A stretch of 64,000 nucleotides of DNA from JAAXGI01 sp965206975 (lineage in GTDB: Bacteria; Gemmatimonadota; Gemmatimonadetes; Longimicrobiales; Gaopeijiaceae): the NCBI GenBank assembly GCA_965206975.1, contig OZ242253.1, positions 1,364,001 to 1,428,000 on the forward strand, in the 5' to 3' direction. This document shows, in pieces, positions 9,578-19,048 of the stretch. Within the stretch, counting starts at the first letter, position 1. Each line of letters begins with the position of its first letter. A model generated the notes under the pieces. It had not been told where the DNA came from, did no database searches, and was given only the letters and a program-made list of their open reading frames with translations. The translations under genes were made by a program, and so were the position numbers.

Positions 9578-9904
9578 CGCTGCACCTGTGGAACGAATGA
9601 CCCTTGTTCATGGCCCACAGCTCCTCACGTCCGGATGCTGCAGCCGCGCGTGCGGCCTAAGGATGCGTTTGGGCTCCTGCGGAAGTAGGGTCGGCCCGAT
9701 CACCCTCCCGCAAAGCGGCGGTAAGGTCTTGCAGCCCGACCCAAGGTCCTGGCGCTCCTCGGAGGCCCCGGGCCGCCCGCGTCCGGCTTGGGGAGGGCTT
9801 CCGCACGTAGCCCTTCCGGCGCCAATTTGCGGCGGGCCGACCGGCCGGCGGTCGGCTGGGAGCATCGAGGTCGAGGCCTGAGTCCAAGCCGAAGAAGCCG
9901 AACA
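9578..9904. other. Divergent intergenic region with a GC-rich hairpin
   Basis: About 327 bp between the leftward receptor gene and ligA, with no coding sequence. A perfect 8-bp stem (9836-9843 with 9849-9856, 5-nt loop) lies 49 bp before the ligA start, probably in its leader. No obvious promoter is seen. Confidence 0.5.
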
Positions 9905-11974
9905 ATGACCCAAGAGTCTTCGCAGGGCGCGGTTCACCATGAGCATGTCTCCGTTCTCGCCGCAATGGAAGAGGTGCTCGAACTCCGCGAGCGGATCCGG
10001 CGCCACGACTACCTGTACCACTCGGTCGGAGAGCCCGAGATCTCCGATGCCGCCTACGATCGACTCTTCCGCCGACTGCAGGCGCTCGAGCAAGCGTTCC
10101 CCGAGCTCGGGACCGAGGACTCGCCGACACGCCGAGTGGGCGCACCACCGAGGTCGGATCTCCCTTCAGTGGAGCACGCCGGTCCGATGCTCTCCCTCGA
10201 CTCGACGCAGGACGAGGGCGAGGTGCGCCGCTTCGACGAGCGGATGCGGGGCGCGACCGGGAGCGACGTGGTCGAGTACATCCTCGAGCCCAAGCTCGAC
10301 GGGGTTTCGATCGAGATCGTATACGAGAACGGTTTCCTTGTCCGCGCCGTCACCCGTGGCGACGGACGGGTGGGGGAGGGCGTGACCGACAACATCCGGA
10401 CGATCCCATCCGTCCCGCTCCGCCTCTGGACCGGGGAACGTCCCGCCCCGCCCATCCTCTCCGTCCGGGGGGAGGTCCTCATGACCCTCTCCAGCTTCGA
10501 GGAGCTGAACCAGCGCCTCGTCGAAGAGAACGGGAAGCCGTACGCGAACCCGCGGAACGTGGCCTCGGGGGCGATCCGGCAGCTCGACTCGCGGATCACG
10601 GTGGAGCGCCCGCTCGACTGCTTCGTCTACGACGTACTCGATATCCGGGGCGCCGCCTTCGAGACGGACGGCGGCGTGCTCGGAGCGCTCAAGGAGTGGG
10701 GGTTTCGCCTCCCGGACCGGGTGCAGTCGGCCCGCGGCGTGGAGGAGATCCTCGAGTACCACACGGGCTATGTGGAGGATCGGGACACCCTCGACTACGA
10801 GATCGACGGGATCGTCATCAAGGTGAACGATCTTGGGGCACGGGCGGAGATGGGGTCGACCTCCCACCACCCGCGGTGGGCGCTCGCCTACAAGTTCGAG
10901 CCGAGGAAGGAGATTACCCTGATTCACCGTATCGCGGTGCAGGTGGGTCGGACCGGCGCGCTCACCCCGGTCGCACTCCTGCTCCCCGTCGAGGTCGGCG
11001 GAGTCACGGTGTCGAGGGCCAGCCTCCACAACCGGGAAGAGCTGGCCCGAAAGGACATCCGCGAGGGGGACCGCGTGAGGGTGCAGCGGGCGGGCGACGT
11101 GATCCCGCAGGTCGTCGACGTCCTCGACAGGGAGAGGGGGGAGAGGAGTCCGCCCTTTCGGATGCCCGAGACCTGCCCGAACTGCGGGACGCCCATCCTC
11201 GTGGTCGGCCCCGCTACCGTCTGCCCCAACCGGTTCGGGTGCTCGGCCCAGCTTCGGGGGCGGCTGATGCACTTCGCTTCCCGACACGGCCTCGACATCG
11301 AGGGCCTCGGTGTGGAGACGGCCTCGGCGCTCGTCGAGAAGGGGCTCGTCAGGGAGCTCGTGGCCCTCTTCGATCTAACGGAAGCGGAGCTCGAGGAGCT
11401 CCCCGGATTCGCCGCGACATCGGCGGCGAATCTCGTTCGATCCATTCAGAAACGCCGATCCACGGAGCTCCGGCGCTTCCTCTTCGGGCTCGGAATTCCG
11501 GGCGTGGGGACAAGCGTGGCGGGCGACCTCGCGACTCACTTCCAGCGTTTCGAGGCGCTTTTCGAGGCCGATGCCGATGCCCTGGCCGAGATTCGGGGGA
11601 TCGGTCTCAAGATGGCCGAGGAGATCTCGTCCTTCCTTCACGACGAACGGACGGAGGCATCGGTCCGCGCCCTCTTCGGGAAAATGAAGACGCTGACCGC
11701 GCCGGCCCACGACGCACCGGCTGGCCGGTGGGAGGGGAAGCGGTTCGTCATCACCGGAGCCCTCGAGTCGATGCCGCGCTCCCGGGCGAAGGAGATCGTG
11801 GAGGCGGCGGGAGGCCGCGTTACCTCGGCCGTGAGCGAGGAGACGGACTTCCTGATCGAGGGAGGGAAGGCCGGCAAGAAGGCTTCGGTGGCCCGCGAGC
11901 TCGGCGTCGCCGTATGGACGGAGGAGGCGTTCCTGAGGGCGGCGGGCCTGGAGCAGCTCATCCCGGCGGGATGA
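9905..11974 (+). CDS. ligA: NAD-dependent DNA ligase LigA
   Basis: The replicative DNA ligase, which seals nicks using NAD+ to adenylate itself. Domain order is complete: N-terminal Ia domain (RRHDYLYHSVGEPEISDAAYD, 32-52 region) for NMN recognition; nucleotidyltransferase with the adenylated Lys130 in KLDG; OB fold; Cys4 zinc finger (CPNCG...CPNRFGC); helix-hairpin-helix repeats (LFGLGIPGVGTSVAG, IRGIGLKMAEEI); and a C-terminal BRCT domain (KRFVITGALESMPRSRAKEI). I start it at the ATG at 9905, giving 689 residues, close to the family norm of 660-690; an in-frame ATG at 9965 is the alternative. Upstream in-frame codons are not conserved-looking. Single-gene transcription unit. Confidence 0.5.
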   Translation: MTQESSQGAVHHEHVSVLAAMEEVLELRERIRRHDYLYHSVGEPEISDAAYDRLFRRLQALEQAFPELGTEDSPTRRVGAPPRSDLPSVEHAGPMLSLDSTQDEGEVRRFDERMRGATGSDVVEYILEPKLDGVSIEIVYENGFLVRAVTRGDGRVGEGVTDNIRTIPSVPLRLWTGERPAPPILSVRGEVLMTLSSFEELNQRLVEENGKPYANPRNVASGAIRQLDSRITVERPLDCFVYDVLDIRGAAFETDGGVLGALKEWGFRLPDRVQSARGVEEILEYHTGYVEDRDTLDYEIDGIVIKVNDLGARAEMGSTSHHPRWALAYKFEPRKEITLIHRIAVQVGRTGALTPVALLLPVEVGGVTVSRASLHNREELARKDIREGDRVRVQRAGDVIPQVVDVLDRERGERSPPFRMPETCPNCGTPILVVGPATVCPNRFGCSAQLRGRLMHFASRHGLDIEGLGVETASALVEKGLVRELVALFDLTEAELEELPGFAATSAANLVRSIQKRRSTELRRFLFGLGIPGVGTSVAGDLATHFQRFEALFEADADALAEIRGIGLKMAEEISSFLHDERTEASVRALFGKMKTLTAPAHDAPAGRWEGKRFVITGALESMPRSRAKEIVEAAGGRVTSAVSEETDFLIEGGKAGKKASVARELGVAVWTEEAFLRAAGLEQLIPAG

Positions 11975-12226
11975 GCTGCCCGGGGTCCGTGATCATTCGC
12001 CAGCCTCTTCGTGCATCGACGGCGGTTTCCCGGGCCCGTCCGACGGACCGTGCGGCACGCATGGACCTCCGGGTGTCTGAAGCCAGTAGAATACCGGAGG
12101 GATCAGGAACGCCGGTAGCGTGTCGGCTACCTCCGGAACGGCCGGAGTCCCCCCATAGGGCATGAGCCTATGCGGCGTCTGTCGTGAGTCGCCGGGATCC
12201 TGCCCCGCTACCCAACTGGATGCGCG

Positions 12227-13585
12227 ATGCCGATCAGCGTCTTCGACATATTCAAAGTGGGGATCGGCCCCTCCAGCTCCCATACGGTCGGGCCCATGCG
12301 GGCCGCCCGTGCCTTCCTTCTCGAGCTTGAGCGAACGGGTCTCCTTGAGGAGACGACCCGGGTCCGGTGCGAGCTCTTCGGATCCCTCGCGCTCACGGGG
12401 CGAGGCCACGGAACGGACCTTGCGCTCCTGATGGGGCTCGAGGGGGAAGTGCCCGACCGGATCGACCCGGACGCCGTGGAGCCGGCGGTCGACCGGATTC
12501 GGGCGGAGGGGGAGATCCGCCTCCTCGGGCGGCGTCCGGTGGCCTTCGCGGAGGCGACCGACCTCGTCTTTCATCCCGGTACAACGCTCCCGGCCCACCC
12601 CAACGGACTCCGCTTCACCGCGACGGCGGGGGGGGAGCGGCCCTCGCACGACTACTATTCCGTTGGCGGAGGGGCCATCCTCCGTGCGGACGAGGTCGAT
12701 GGCCCGCCAAGCGGGGAGGAGGTCCTGGAGGTTCCGTATCCATTCGGGAACGCGGCCGAACTCTTGGAGATGACGGAACATACGGGCGGATCGATCGACC
12801 GGCTCGTTCTCGCGAACGAGGAGGCGTGGCGGTCCCGAGAGGAGGTGAGGGCGGGTCTCCTTGAAATCTGGGGCGTCATGGAGGCGTGCGTGCGTCGGGG
12901 ATTTGCCGCGACGGGCACCCTCCCCGGTGGTCTCAACCTGAAACGGCGGGCCCCACAGCTCTACCGAGACCTGATCGGCGAACCGCGGGAGAAGAATGTG
13001 CTTGAGTGGCTGAGCGCGTACGCCCTCGCCGTGAACGAGGAGAACGCCGCAGGGGGGCGCGTGGTCACGGCCCCGACGAACGGCGCGGCTGGGATCATCC
13101 CCGCCGTCGGCCACTACTACCTCGAGTTCTGCGACGGGCCCGACAGCGAAGGGATCATCCGGTATCTCCTGACGGCTGCAGCAATCGGGACCCTCTACAA
13201 GAAGAACGCCTCGATATCGGGCGCAGAAATGGGGTGCCAGGGAGAGGTCGGCGTCGCATGCTCGATGGCCGCGGGCGGGCTCACCTCGGCGCTCGGAGGG
13301 AGTAGCGGGCAGGTCGAGAACGCTGCCGAGATCGGGATGGAGCACAACCTGGGGCTGACGTGTGACCCGGTGAAGGGACTCGTGCAGATCCCCTGCATCG
13401 AGCGGAACGCGATGGCCTCGGCGAAGGCCGTGAGCGCCGCCCGCATCGCCCTACGGGGAGACGGCACCCACGTGGTGTCCCTCGATCAGGTGATCGCGAC
13501 GATGCGTCAGACCGGGCGGGACATGCAGAGCATCTACAAGGAAACCTCGCTCGGGGGCCTGGCCGTAAACGTGACCGAGTGCTAG
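12227..13585 (+). CDS. sdaA: L-serine dehydratase (L-serine ammonia-lyase), iron-sulfur type
   Basis: Converts L-serine to pyruvate and ammonia with a [4Fe-4S] cluster. The single-polypeptide form combines the beta-type N-terminal domain and the alpha-type catalytic domain. The diagnostic N-terminal sequence GIGPSSSHTVGPMRAA (about 12-27) is present, as is the catalytic part with GAEMGCQGEVGVACSMA and CDPVKGLVQIPCIERN, supplying the cluster cysteines (near 336, 378 and 389). At 452 residues it is full length. It stands alone between ligA and the DoxX gene. As an Fe-S enzyme it is a likely client of the suf products. Very confident. Confidence 0.5.
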   Translation: MPISVFDIFKVGIGPSSSHTVGPMRAARAFLLELERTGLLEETTRVRCELFGSLALTGRGHGTDLALLMGLEGEVPDRIDPDAVEPAVDRIRAEGEIRLLGRRPVAFAEATDLVFHPGTTLPAHPNGLRFTATAGGERPSHDYYSVGGGAILRADEVDGPPSGEEVLEVPYPFGNAAELLEMTEHTGGSIDRLVLANEEAWRSREEVRAGLLEIWGVMEACVRRGFAATGTLPGGLNLKRRAPQLYRDLIGEPREKNVLEWLSAYALAVNEENAAGGRVVTAPTNGAAGIIPAVGHYYLEFCDGPDSEGIIRYLLTAAAIGTLYKKNASISGAEMGCQGEVGVACSMAAGGLTSALGGSSGQVENAAEIGMEHNLGLTCDPVKGLVQIPCIERNAMASAKAVSAARIALRGDGTHVVSLDQVIATMRQTGRDMQSIYKETSLGGLAVNVTEC

Positions 13586-13744
13586 AACGGCGCGCCCGAC
13601 GACGCTCGCCGGTCGCGCCTGCGAAAGTCCCTTACCGGGCCTGCCTGCGGCGCCCCGGGCTCGCGGCCGGCGGTGACGGACCGTCCGCAGGAAGCGCCCT
13701 CGGTCCGGGTCCGCTCCCGCAGCCCCGCTCGCGAAGCGGAGGCG

Positions 13745-14128
13745 CTACTCTCGGCGCTCCGGCGGATGCACCTGCAGTCGCCCGTACGCGACGAACGAGC
13801 ACATCGCGAGGAGTACGAGGGCAGGGATAGCCTCTGCGAATTCGCCGCGCACGACGTGAACGAGGCCGGCTCCAACCATCGTGAGTGCGAGCCCGCCTGC
13901 CGCCACGGGTGTCAGGACTGGCGCGATCCCGGCGGCTTGGGGAGCAATGAGGCCGATGCTCCCGGCGACTTCAAGTACCCCGATCACTCTCGGTGACCAC
14001 GTGGGAAGGTCCTCGGCCCAAGGGAACTGGGTCGGAAATTCGGATGCCGGCGTCACGAGCTTCACCCCGCCGGCGCCGAGGAAGACGAGTGCGAGGAGCA
14101 ACTGCAGAACCCAAAGTGTTCTGTTCAT
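13745..14128 (-). CDS. DoxX-family small membrane protein
   Basis: A 127-residue inner-membrane protein with four predicted transmembrane helices: LWVLQLLLALVFLGAGGVKL, VIGVLEVAGSIGLIAP, APVLTPVAAGGLALTMVGAG and AIPALVLLAMCSFVAYG. The start of helix 1, with GAGGVKL, is typical of the DoxX/DoxX-like family, whose biochemical role is unsettled (linked to quinol oxidation or redox homeostasis in some members). The ATG at 14128 is chosen because it opens the first helix; the open frame extends 34 codons upstream with no membrane character. Convergent with sdaA and divergent from the aminotransferase gene. Confidence 0.5.
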   Translation of the reverse strand: MNRTLWVLQLLLALVFLGAGGVKLVTPASEFPTQFPWAEDLPTWSPRVIGVLEVAGSIGLIAPQAAGIAPVLTPVAAGGLALTMVGAGLVHVVRGEFAEAIPALVLLAMCSFVAYGRLQVHPPERRE

Positions 14129-14346
14129 GGCGAGCCGCCCCGCTTGGCCTGGGATGTCCTCCTTCGCGCAACCGCTGTCACGCAGACAATATGATAACGC
14201 AAGGGTCCGGTCGTCGAATGCTCCGCCCACAGGCCCTCTCCGTCACGTCGGCGCTTGCGCCTCCGGGCACGCGGCGCTATCGCTCCCTCCCGGCACGAGG
14301 CCGGGTGCAAGCAGCCGGACTAGCTTCCGGGCTCCCGGAGCGTGCG

Positions 14347-15771
14347 ATGGGGGGACGATCGAGCGTGACGAGGCGGCCCGTCCCGAGCGCACGGAGTGGC
14401 CGCGCGAAGGAACTCGGAGCGCTCTCCCCGGCGCTTCGGGTGCGCCCGCCGGGCCCGGCATCCAGGGCGTTCGCCGAGCGGCTATCGGCCACCGAGTCCC
14501 GGAACGTCACGTACCTTGGAGAAGCGTTCCCCGTATTCTGGGAGGAGGCCAGGGGCGCCAACGTCCGGGATGTGGACGGGAACGTCTACATCGACCTCAC
14601 AAGCGCTTTCGGTGTCGCCGCGGCCGGTCACTCCCATCCCCGCGTCGTAGCCGCGACCCAAGCTCAGGCAGCGAGACTCGCCCACGGGATGGGCGACGTA
14701 CACCCTTCTGGCCTGAAGGTACGTCTGCTCGAGCGCCTCGCCCGCCTTTCCCCTTGGGAGGATGCCCGCGGGGTCCTGGCCTCCGCGGGTGCAGAGGCCG
14801 TCGAGATCGCACTCAAGACGGCTCAGCTGGCAACGGACCAGGTGGGGGTGATCGCCTTCGAGGGCGGATACCACGGTCTGACCCTGGGCGCGCTCGCCGC
14901 GACGAGTCGTGAGGACTTCCGGAGCCCCTTCACGAGACGCCTCCGGGAAGCGGTCTCCTTCGTCCCCTTTCCGGATCCACTGCGTGACCCCTGGGGTGAG
15001 CGGGAGCGCTGTCTCGCTGCCCTTGAGGATGCGATCCGGTGCGCGCGCGGCCGGGGCCGGCCGGCCGGTGCGATCATCGTCGAGCCGATCCAGGGGAGGG
15101 CCGGCGTGCGCGTGCCGCCGCCGGGGTTCCTCGCCGGGGTGGCCGAGCGGGCGCGGGAGGCCGGCGCTCTTCTCGTGTTCGACGAGATCTTCACGGGATT
15201 CGGCCGAACAGGTTCGCTCTTTGCGTGGGAAGACGAGGGGGTAGCCCCCGATCTTCTCTGCCTCGGGAAGGCGCTCGGGGGTGGCCTTCCGCTGAGCTGC
15301 TGCCTCGGGCCCGCCGAGACGATGGATTCGTGGCCGCTCTCCGAGGGAGAAGCGCTCCACACCTCCACCTTCCTCGGCCACCCGCTCTCGTGCGCGGCCT
15401 CCCTCGCCTTCCTCGATCTGCTTGAGGAGGAGGAGCTGGCGGCTCGGTCGAAGACGGAGGGAGAGCGCTTCCGACGCCTCCTCGCCCGCGCGCTTGAAGG
15501 GAATCCCCGGGTGAAGCAGATCCGGGGCCGCGGTCTCTTCATGGGTGTGGAGCTGAGCGACGGGGCGAGCGGCGGTCCGGGTCCCGGTCCGGCCGTCCAG
15601 TTGGCCCATATTCTGCTTGGCGACGGGATCCTGGTACTTCCAGCCGGCGAGCGGGGTGAGGTCCTCGAGATCACACCGCCGCTCACGATCGCCCGCTCGC
15701 AGATCGATGCGTCTATCGAGGCGATCGCGGTGCGGCTCCGCGGGTCCGACGAGCCGGGTCGCCACAGGTAG
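14347..15771 (+). CDS. Class III PLP-dependent aminotransferase
   Basis: A cytosolic fold-type I PLP enzyme of the GABA/ornithine/putrescine aminotransferase group. Seen: the substrate and cofactor region GNVYIDLTSAFGVAAAGHSHP, the phosphate-binding ASAGAEAVEIALKTA, GGYHGLTLGALAATS, the PLP-ring Asp motif VFDEIFTGFGRTGSLFAWE (about 278-296), and the Schiff-base Lys near 309 in LCLGKALGGGLPLS. The start is the ATG at 14347, with GGAG 6 nt upstream; 474 residues. The amino donor cannot be read from sequence; 4-aminobutyrate-like or diamine substrates are the common ones. It ends 5 bp from the convergent SDR gene. Confidence 0.5.
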   Translation: MGGRSSVTRRPVPSARSGRAKELGALSPALRVRPPGPASRAFAERLSATESRNVTYLGEAFPVFWEEARGANVRDVDGNVYIDLTSAFGVAAAGHSHPRVVAATQAQAARLAHGMGDVHPSGLKVRLLERLARLSPWEDARGVLASAGAEAVEIALKTAQLATDQVGVIAFEGGYHGLTLGALAATSREDFRSPFTRRLREAVSFVPFPDPLRDPWGERERCLAALEDAIRCARGRGRPAGAIIVEPIQGRAGVRVPPPGFLAGVAERAREAGALLVFDEIFTGFGRTGSLFAWEDEGVAPDLLCLGKALGGGLPLSCCLGPAETMDSWPLSEGEALHTSTFLGHPLSCAASLAFLDLLEEEELAARSKTEGERFRRLLARALEGNPRVKQIRGRGLFMGVELSDGASGGPGPGPAVQLAHILLGDGILVLPAGERGEVLEITPPLTIARSQIDASIEAIAVRLRGSDEPGRHR

Positions 15772-15776
15772 GGGGA

Positions 15777-16568
15777 CTACGCGGTGATTTCCTCGCCTCC
15801 GTCCACGTTGATGACGTTGCCGGTGAGCCAATAGGTATCCGGCGAACAGAGTGCGAGGGCCGCTGCCGCCACGTCCTCAGGCGTCGTCAGCCGCCCGGAC
15901 GGGTTCTGCGAGACCGCCCCCTGAAGGAGCGCTTCGTTCCCGGGAATCTTCCGGAGGGCCGGCGTATCCGTTACCCCCCCTCTCAAGGCATTGACGGTGA
16001 TCCCGCGAGGGGCCAACTCGTACGCAAGCTGCCTGCAGTGAGACTCGAGCGCCGCCTTTGCGGCTGAGACCGGGCCGTACGAGGGAATCACACGATTCGA
16101 TCCGGACGAGGTCATGGCGAAGATCCGGCCATTCGGGCCCATCAGGTCCCGGTCGACTATGGCACGCGTCCAGTCCACCAGCGAGTGTGCCATGACCCGA
16201 ACCGTCATGTCCATCTGCGCGGGCGTGACCGCTCTCTCGCCCACGTAAGACCGGAGCGTACCGAAGGCGAGCGAGTGCATGAGGACGCCGATGTCCTCCC
16301 CCGCCGCAATCAGATCGCTCATCTGGCCCAGCGTCGCCTCCATCTTCGTGGGGTCGGCGGCGTTCACGTTGAAGAAATGGGCCTGGACCCCCGAGGCCTC
16401 GAGCTCCGCGCGGAGTTCTTCGACGCGCTGGAGACCGGCCCGACGGTCCAGGTGCACGCCGAAGACGTTGTAGCCGCCCTCCGCCATGCGCCTCGCGCAC
16501 GCCTCGCCAAAGCCGCTAGATGCGCCGAGGATGAGTGCCCATCGTCCCGACCTCGTCTCCTCCGACAT
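15777..16568 (-). CDS. Short-chain dehydrogenase, enoyl-ACP reductase-like
   Basis: An NAD(P)H-dependent Rossmann oxidoreductase. The nucleotide loop is GASSGFG (15-21), and the catalytic pair is spaced Tyr164-x6-Lys171 (YGPVSAAK), the spacing characteristic of enoyl-ACP reductases (FabI/FabL) rather than the Y-x3-K of ordinary SDRs. HSLAFGTLRSYVG (98-110) corresponds to the HS-hAFA region of FabI/FabL. It could therefore perform the last reduction in fatty-acid elongation. The start at 16568 has AGGAG 8-9 nt upstream; 263 residues. Ordinary SDR activity on another substrate remains possible because the N-terminal loop is of classical type. Confidence 0.5.
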   Translation of the reverse strand: MSEETRSGRWALILGASSGFGEACARRMAEGGYNVFGVHLDRRAGLQRVEELRAELEASGVQAHFFNVNAADPTKMEATLGQMSDLIAAGEDIGVLMHSLAFGTLRSYVGERAVTPAQMDMTVRVMAHSLVDWTRAIVDRDLMGPNGRIFAMTSSGSNRVIPSYGPVSAAKAALESHCRQLAYELAPRGITVNALRGGVTDTPALRKIPGNEALLQGAVSQNPSGRLTTPEDVAAAALALCSPDTYWLTGNVINVDGGEEITA

Positions 16569-16769
16569 ACGTGAGGACTCCTGTTTCGGAAGGGGTCGCC
16601 TTAACCCGGGCCGCCTGCCTCGGGGTGACCCGTTCAACATGCGGACACGATCTCCCCGTCACCGGGGGTGTAGTACGACAGGACCGCCCGGACCTCGCGG
16701 CCAGCGCTGAAGATAGAGCCCGTGGAGGAGCCCGCAAACCCGGAAACTTGGAGAGTATAGGAGACTCGG

Positions 16770-17522
16770 ATGCGCTTCGGGCGGGTGGCGTCTGTGAGGA
16801 TGGGGGTCCTTGGGCTCGTGACCTCGGCGGGCGCCTGCCTGATCCCGCTTGGAGGAGTTGCCCAGGACGATCCCGGCCTAGCGACCCCCGGCCCGACACC
16901 GGTGCTTCTCATCCCGGGATGGGGCGACACAGCTGCCGATCTCCTACCGCTTCAGGACCGCATGCAGAGTGCGGGGTGGCCCCGGGAGCACGCGTCCGCA
17001 CTGACGTTCTCTGATTCCTTCGGGAGCAACGAAGAGCATGCGGTAGAAATCGATCAGGCGATCGCACGGCTGCTCCAGCGGACCGGCCGCAGTCAGGTGG
17101 ACATTGTGGCGCATTCGATGGGTGGCCTCGCGGTTCGGGTCTTCCTGGGAGAGGATGGTGACCCGAGGGTCCGGAGGATCATCTTTCTCGGCACGCCCCA
17201 CCGCGGAACGGTTACGGCGCTCTTCGCACGGGGTGACGGGGGGGCCGAGATGGTGCCGGGTAGCGAGTTCCTGGAGCGGTTGGATGAGGTTCCGCCGCCG
17301 TACCATGCCCCGGACATCCTGGCCCTTCGAAGTCCCCTCGACCTCGTCGTGATTCCAAACGCGTCCGCGATCCTCCCGGGGGTGCGAAACGAGGAGATCT
17401 GCTGCCCTACCCACCAGGGCCTGCTCGGAGATGAAGAGGCCTTCCGGACGATCTGGCAATTCCTCATGGTCGGGAGTCGAGCGAGCTCACCGGCAGGCGT
17501 CGACCGGCAACGAGCCCGCTAG
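16770..17522 (+). CDS. Secreted lipase/esterase, alpha/beta-hydrolase fold
   Basis: A 250-residue exported hydrolase, similar to class 2 (LipA/EstA-type) lipases. A signal peptide (MRFGRVASVRMGVLGLVTSA) precedes the mature part, which opens VLLIPGWGDTAADLLPL. The nucleophile elbow is AHSMGG (Ser116); candidates for the other triad members are Asp in SPLDLVVIPN and His in THQGLL near the end, in the usual order. The start codon has AGGAG 6 nt upstream. The substrate is unknown; the small size and WGDT oxyanion region suggest a bacterial true lipase or esterase. Divergent from the enoyl-reductase-like gene. Confidence 0.5.
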   Translation: MRFGRVASVRMGVLGLVTSAGACLIPLGGVAQDDPGLATPGPTPVLLIPGWGDTAADLLPLQDRMQSAGWPREHASALTFSDSFGSNEEHAVEIDQAIARLLQRTGRSQVDIVAHSMGGLAVRVFLGEDGDPRVRRIIFLGTPHRGTVTALFARGDGGAEMVPGSEFLERLDEVPPPYHAPDILALRSPLDLVVIPNASAILPGVRNEEICCPTHQGLLGDEEAFRTIWQFLMVGSRASSPAGVDRQRAR

Positions 17523-17599
17523 GATTGTCGGAGGAAGGAGGCTGACGATACCCGACGTCAGCAGACTCACCGGCACCGCGTTCCGCGCGTGAACCCAGC

Positions 17600-17628
17600 T
17601 TGATCGCCTCGCGCTAGCTCCTTATCAT
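17600..17628 (+). promoter_or_regulatory. Sigma-70-type promoter of the tRNA unit
   Basis: TTGATC (17600-17605), a 17-bp spacer and TATCAT (17623-17628) match the housekeeping promoter pattern. Transcription would start near 17635, about 22 bp before tRNA-Glu. Confidence 0.5.
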
Positions 17629-17656
17629 TGCTCTCCCTCGATTCGAGGCTGCGTTT

Positions 17657-17729
17657 GCCCCCATCGTCTAGTGGCCTAGGACACCTGGTTCTCAGCCAGG
17701 AAACCGGGGTTCGATTCCCCGTGGGGGTA
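17657..17729 (+). tRNA. tRNA-Glu (anticodon CTC)
   Basis: A 73-nt cloverleaf: acceptor GCCCCCA/TGGGGGT (G-U at the first pair), anticodon stem CCTGG/CCAGG around the loop TTCTCAG with anticodon CTC, T-arm CGGGG TTCGATT CCCCG, discriminator A. No CCA is encoded. It reads GAG, a very frequent codon here. It shares a promoter with the next tRNA, 35 bp on. Confidence 0.5.
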
Positions 17730-17764
17730 CTCGTTGGAGACTCGTCCTCCATGGGACGAGGCAG

Positions 17765-17837
17765 GGTCGCTTAGCTCAGTTGGTAGAGCACTACGCTCAC
17801 ATCGTAGGGGTCGCTGGTTCGAGTCCAGCAGCGACCA
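17765..17837 (+). tRNA. tRNA-Val (anticodon CAC)
   Basis: A 73-nt cloverleaf with a fully paired acceptor GGTCGCT/AGCGACC, anticodon stem CTACG/CGTAG around the loop CTCACAT (anticodon CAC, reading GTG), and T-arm CTGGTTCGAGTCCAG. Discriminator A, no encoded CCA. Second gene of the tRNA-Glu unit. Confidence 0.5.
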
Positions 17838-17949
17838 TGGAGCCGTGTACCGGCCCCGGCACGGGGGGGCTCCCGCAGCCGACGCCCAAGGTCAGGGGTG
17901 CGCTGCGGGGATCCCATCCGTTGGCCCCCTCCCCTCCCCTCCGCACGGA

Positions 17950-17975
17950 GAGCCCCGGGCAGCTGCCCGGGGCTC
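17950..17975 (+). terminator. Perfect 26-bp palindrome ending the tRNA unit
   Basis: A fully self-complementary GC-rich inverted repeat (core GCCCCGGGCAGCTGCCCGGG) followed by the T-rich stretch CCCTTCGCTTCTTTCT. It lies 112 bp after tRNA-Val and 28 bp before the end of the convergent cupin gene, so it may serve both directions. It is the strongest intrinsic-terminator candidate in the window. Confidence 0.5.
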
Positions 17976-18003
17976 CCTTCGCTTCTTTCTGAATGTGCGA
18001 GCG

Positions 18004-18489
18004 CTACTCGCGCCCCGAGCCTTCGGGTTGAGGGATCTGCGTGTTGGTTACCGGTCCAATACCCCAGATCTGGACCACGACCTCCTCGTCCTTGGCCATG
18101 TCGTAGTGATGCCCCTCGGGGGGTTCGTAGATGAAGCTCCCTTCCTCGACGGGGATCATGCTGTCGGGGTCGTAGATATCGGATGCCGCCCCGGTGGACA
18201 CGTACCAGGTACCCTTCAGAACCTGGATGTAACGTGCGTTGTTGTGAAAGTGGGGGCGGCTCCCGGTTCCCGGAGGCCACGTTAGCTGAAGCACGTAGAG
18301 CCCGGGCTCCGACGGATCTCCGACGATGTTGACCCTCCTCTCGCCCTCGGGCGGCATGAGGTTTTCCGGGCTCGCGATGAGAAATCCCTCATCGTCAAAC
18401 TCAAGCCCCTGGGCCGAGGCGTCTGTAGGGCCTGCAAGTGCGGCCCCGAGAAGGCAGCCGAGTACGGCGATCATACGTAGATGTGTCAT
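18004..18489 (-). CDS. Exported single-domain cupin protein
   Basis: A 161-residue periplasmic or secreted protein. A signal peptide (to about residue 27, DASAQ) precedes one cupin barrel with motif 1 PHFHNNARYIQVLKG (His80, His82, then Tyr/Gln where a Glu is usual) and motif 2 PPEGHHYDMA. A metal site with these histidines is likely. Similar small secreted cupins are often annotated only as cupin domain proteins; enzymatic or binding role is unknown. Single gene, convergent with the tRNA unit. Confidence 0.5.
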   Translation of the reverse strand: MTHLRMIAVLGCLLGAALAGPTDASAQGLEFDDEGFLIASPENLMPPEGERRVNIVGDPSEPGLYVLQLTWPPGTGSRPHFHNNARYIQVLKGTWYVSTGAASDIYDPDSMIPVEEGSFIYEPPEGHHYDMAKDEEVVVQIWGIGPVTNTQIPQPEGSGRE

Positions 18490-19048
18490 TACACTCCCTC
18501 ATCGAAGGGTCGAAAGCATTCCGAGCACCCGCGCAGGACCCGGTGAGGGTCGAGTGGTACGGTCGGATCGAAGGTCTTGCAAGCTCAGCATGCTAGTCCG
18601 GGAAGGGTCAGGCAAGTCTCTTGAGCGACACTCTGTACGGTCGAAAGAGAAATGTCCGGTTTGATTGGAGTAGGGGTATCCTCTTTCGGATGTTGTTTGC
18701 TCAGGCCGAGAAGGATGGGTCGCTTCGGGAGAGGAGATGCTGAGATCGACCGAGCGGGATCGAGATCGATTCGCCGTGTACGGGCAGGTGCGAGTAAGGT
18801 CACGTGCACGCGAGAAATGGGGACCGGAGCTCGTGGGGTTGACGCCACGATTCTTCCGGCGCCGGCGTCGCGGATCCGAACAGGAGGGGACCGGGCCGTG
18901 AAGCGCCAGCTGGACCGCACGGGTGAACAGGGCCCGCCCGCCCGGCTCGTACCGGGAGGGACGCTCGGGCTCCAGGCGATCGCCAGAGTCGCGTAGTAGC
19001 GGAGAGAGCACCCGCCCTGCTTCGATCCGCAGCCGTGGGCGGAGCGGG
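18490..19048. other. Intergenic region, no gene seen
   Basis: About 560 bp with lower GC than its surroundings. Open frames on both strands (for example 18652-18996 and 18585-19127) have Ser/Arg-rich, unnatural composition and no ribosome sites. The promoter of the cupin gene should lie at its left end. Nothing else is recognised. Confidence 0.5.

Noticed and set aside
18490..19048. Overlapping open frames on both strands
   Set aside because: Unnatural Arg/Ser/Pro composition, no ribosome site, no recognisable motif; treated as non-coding.
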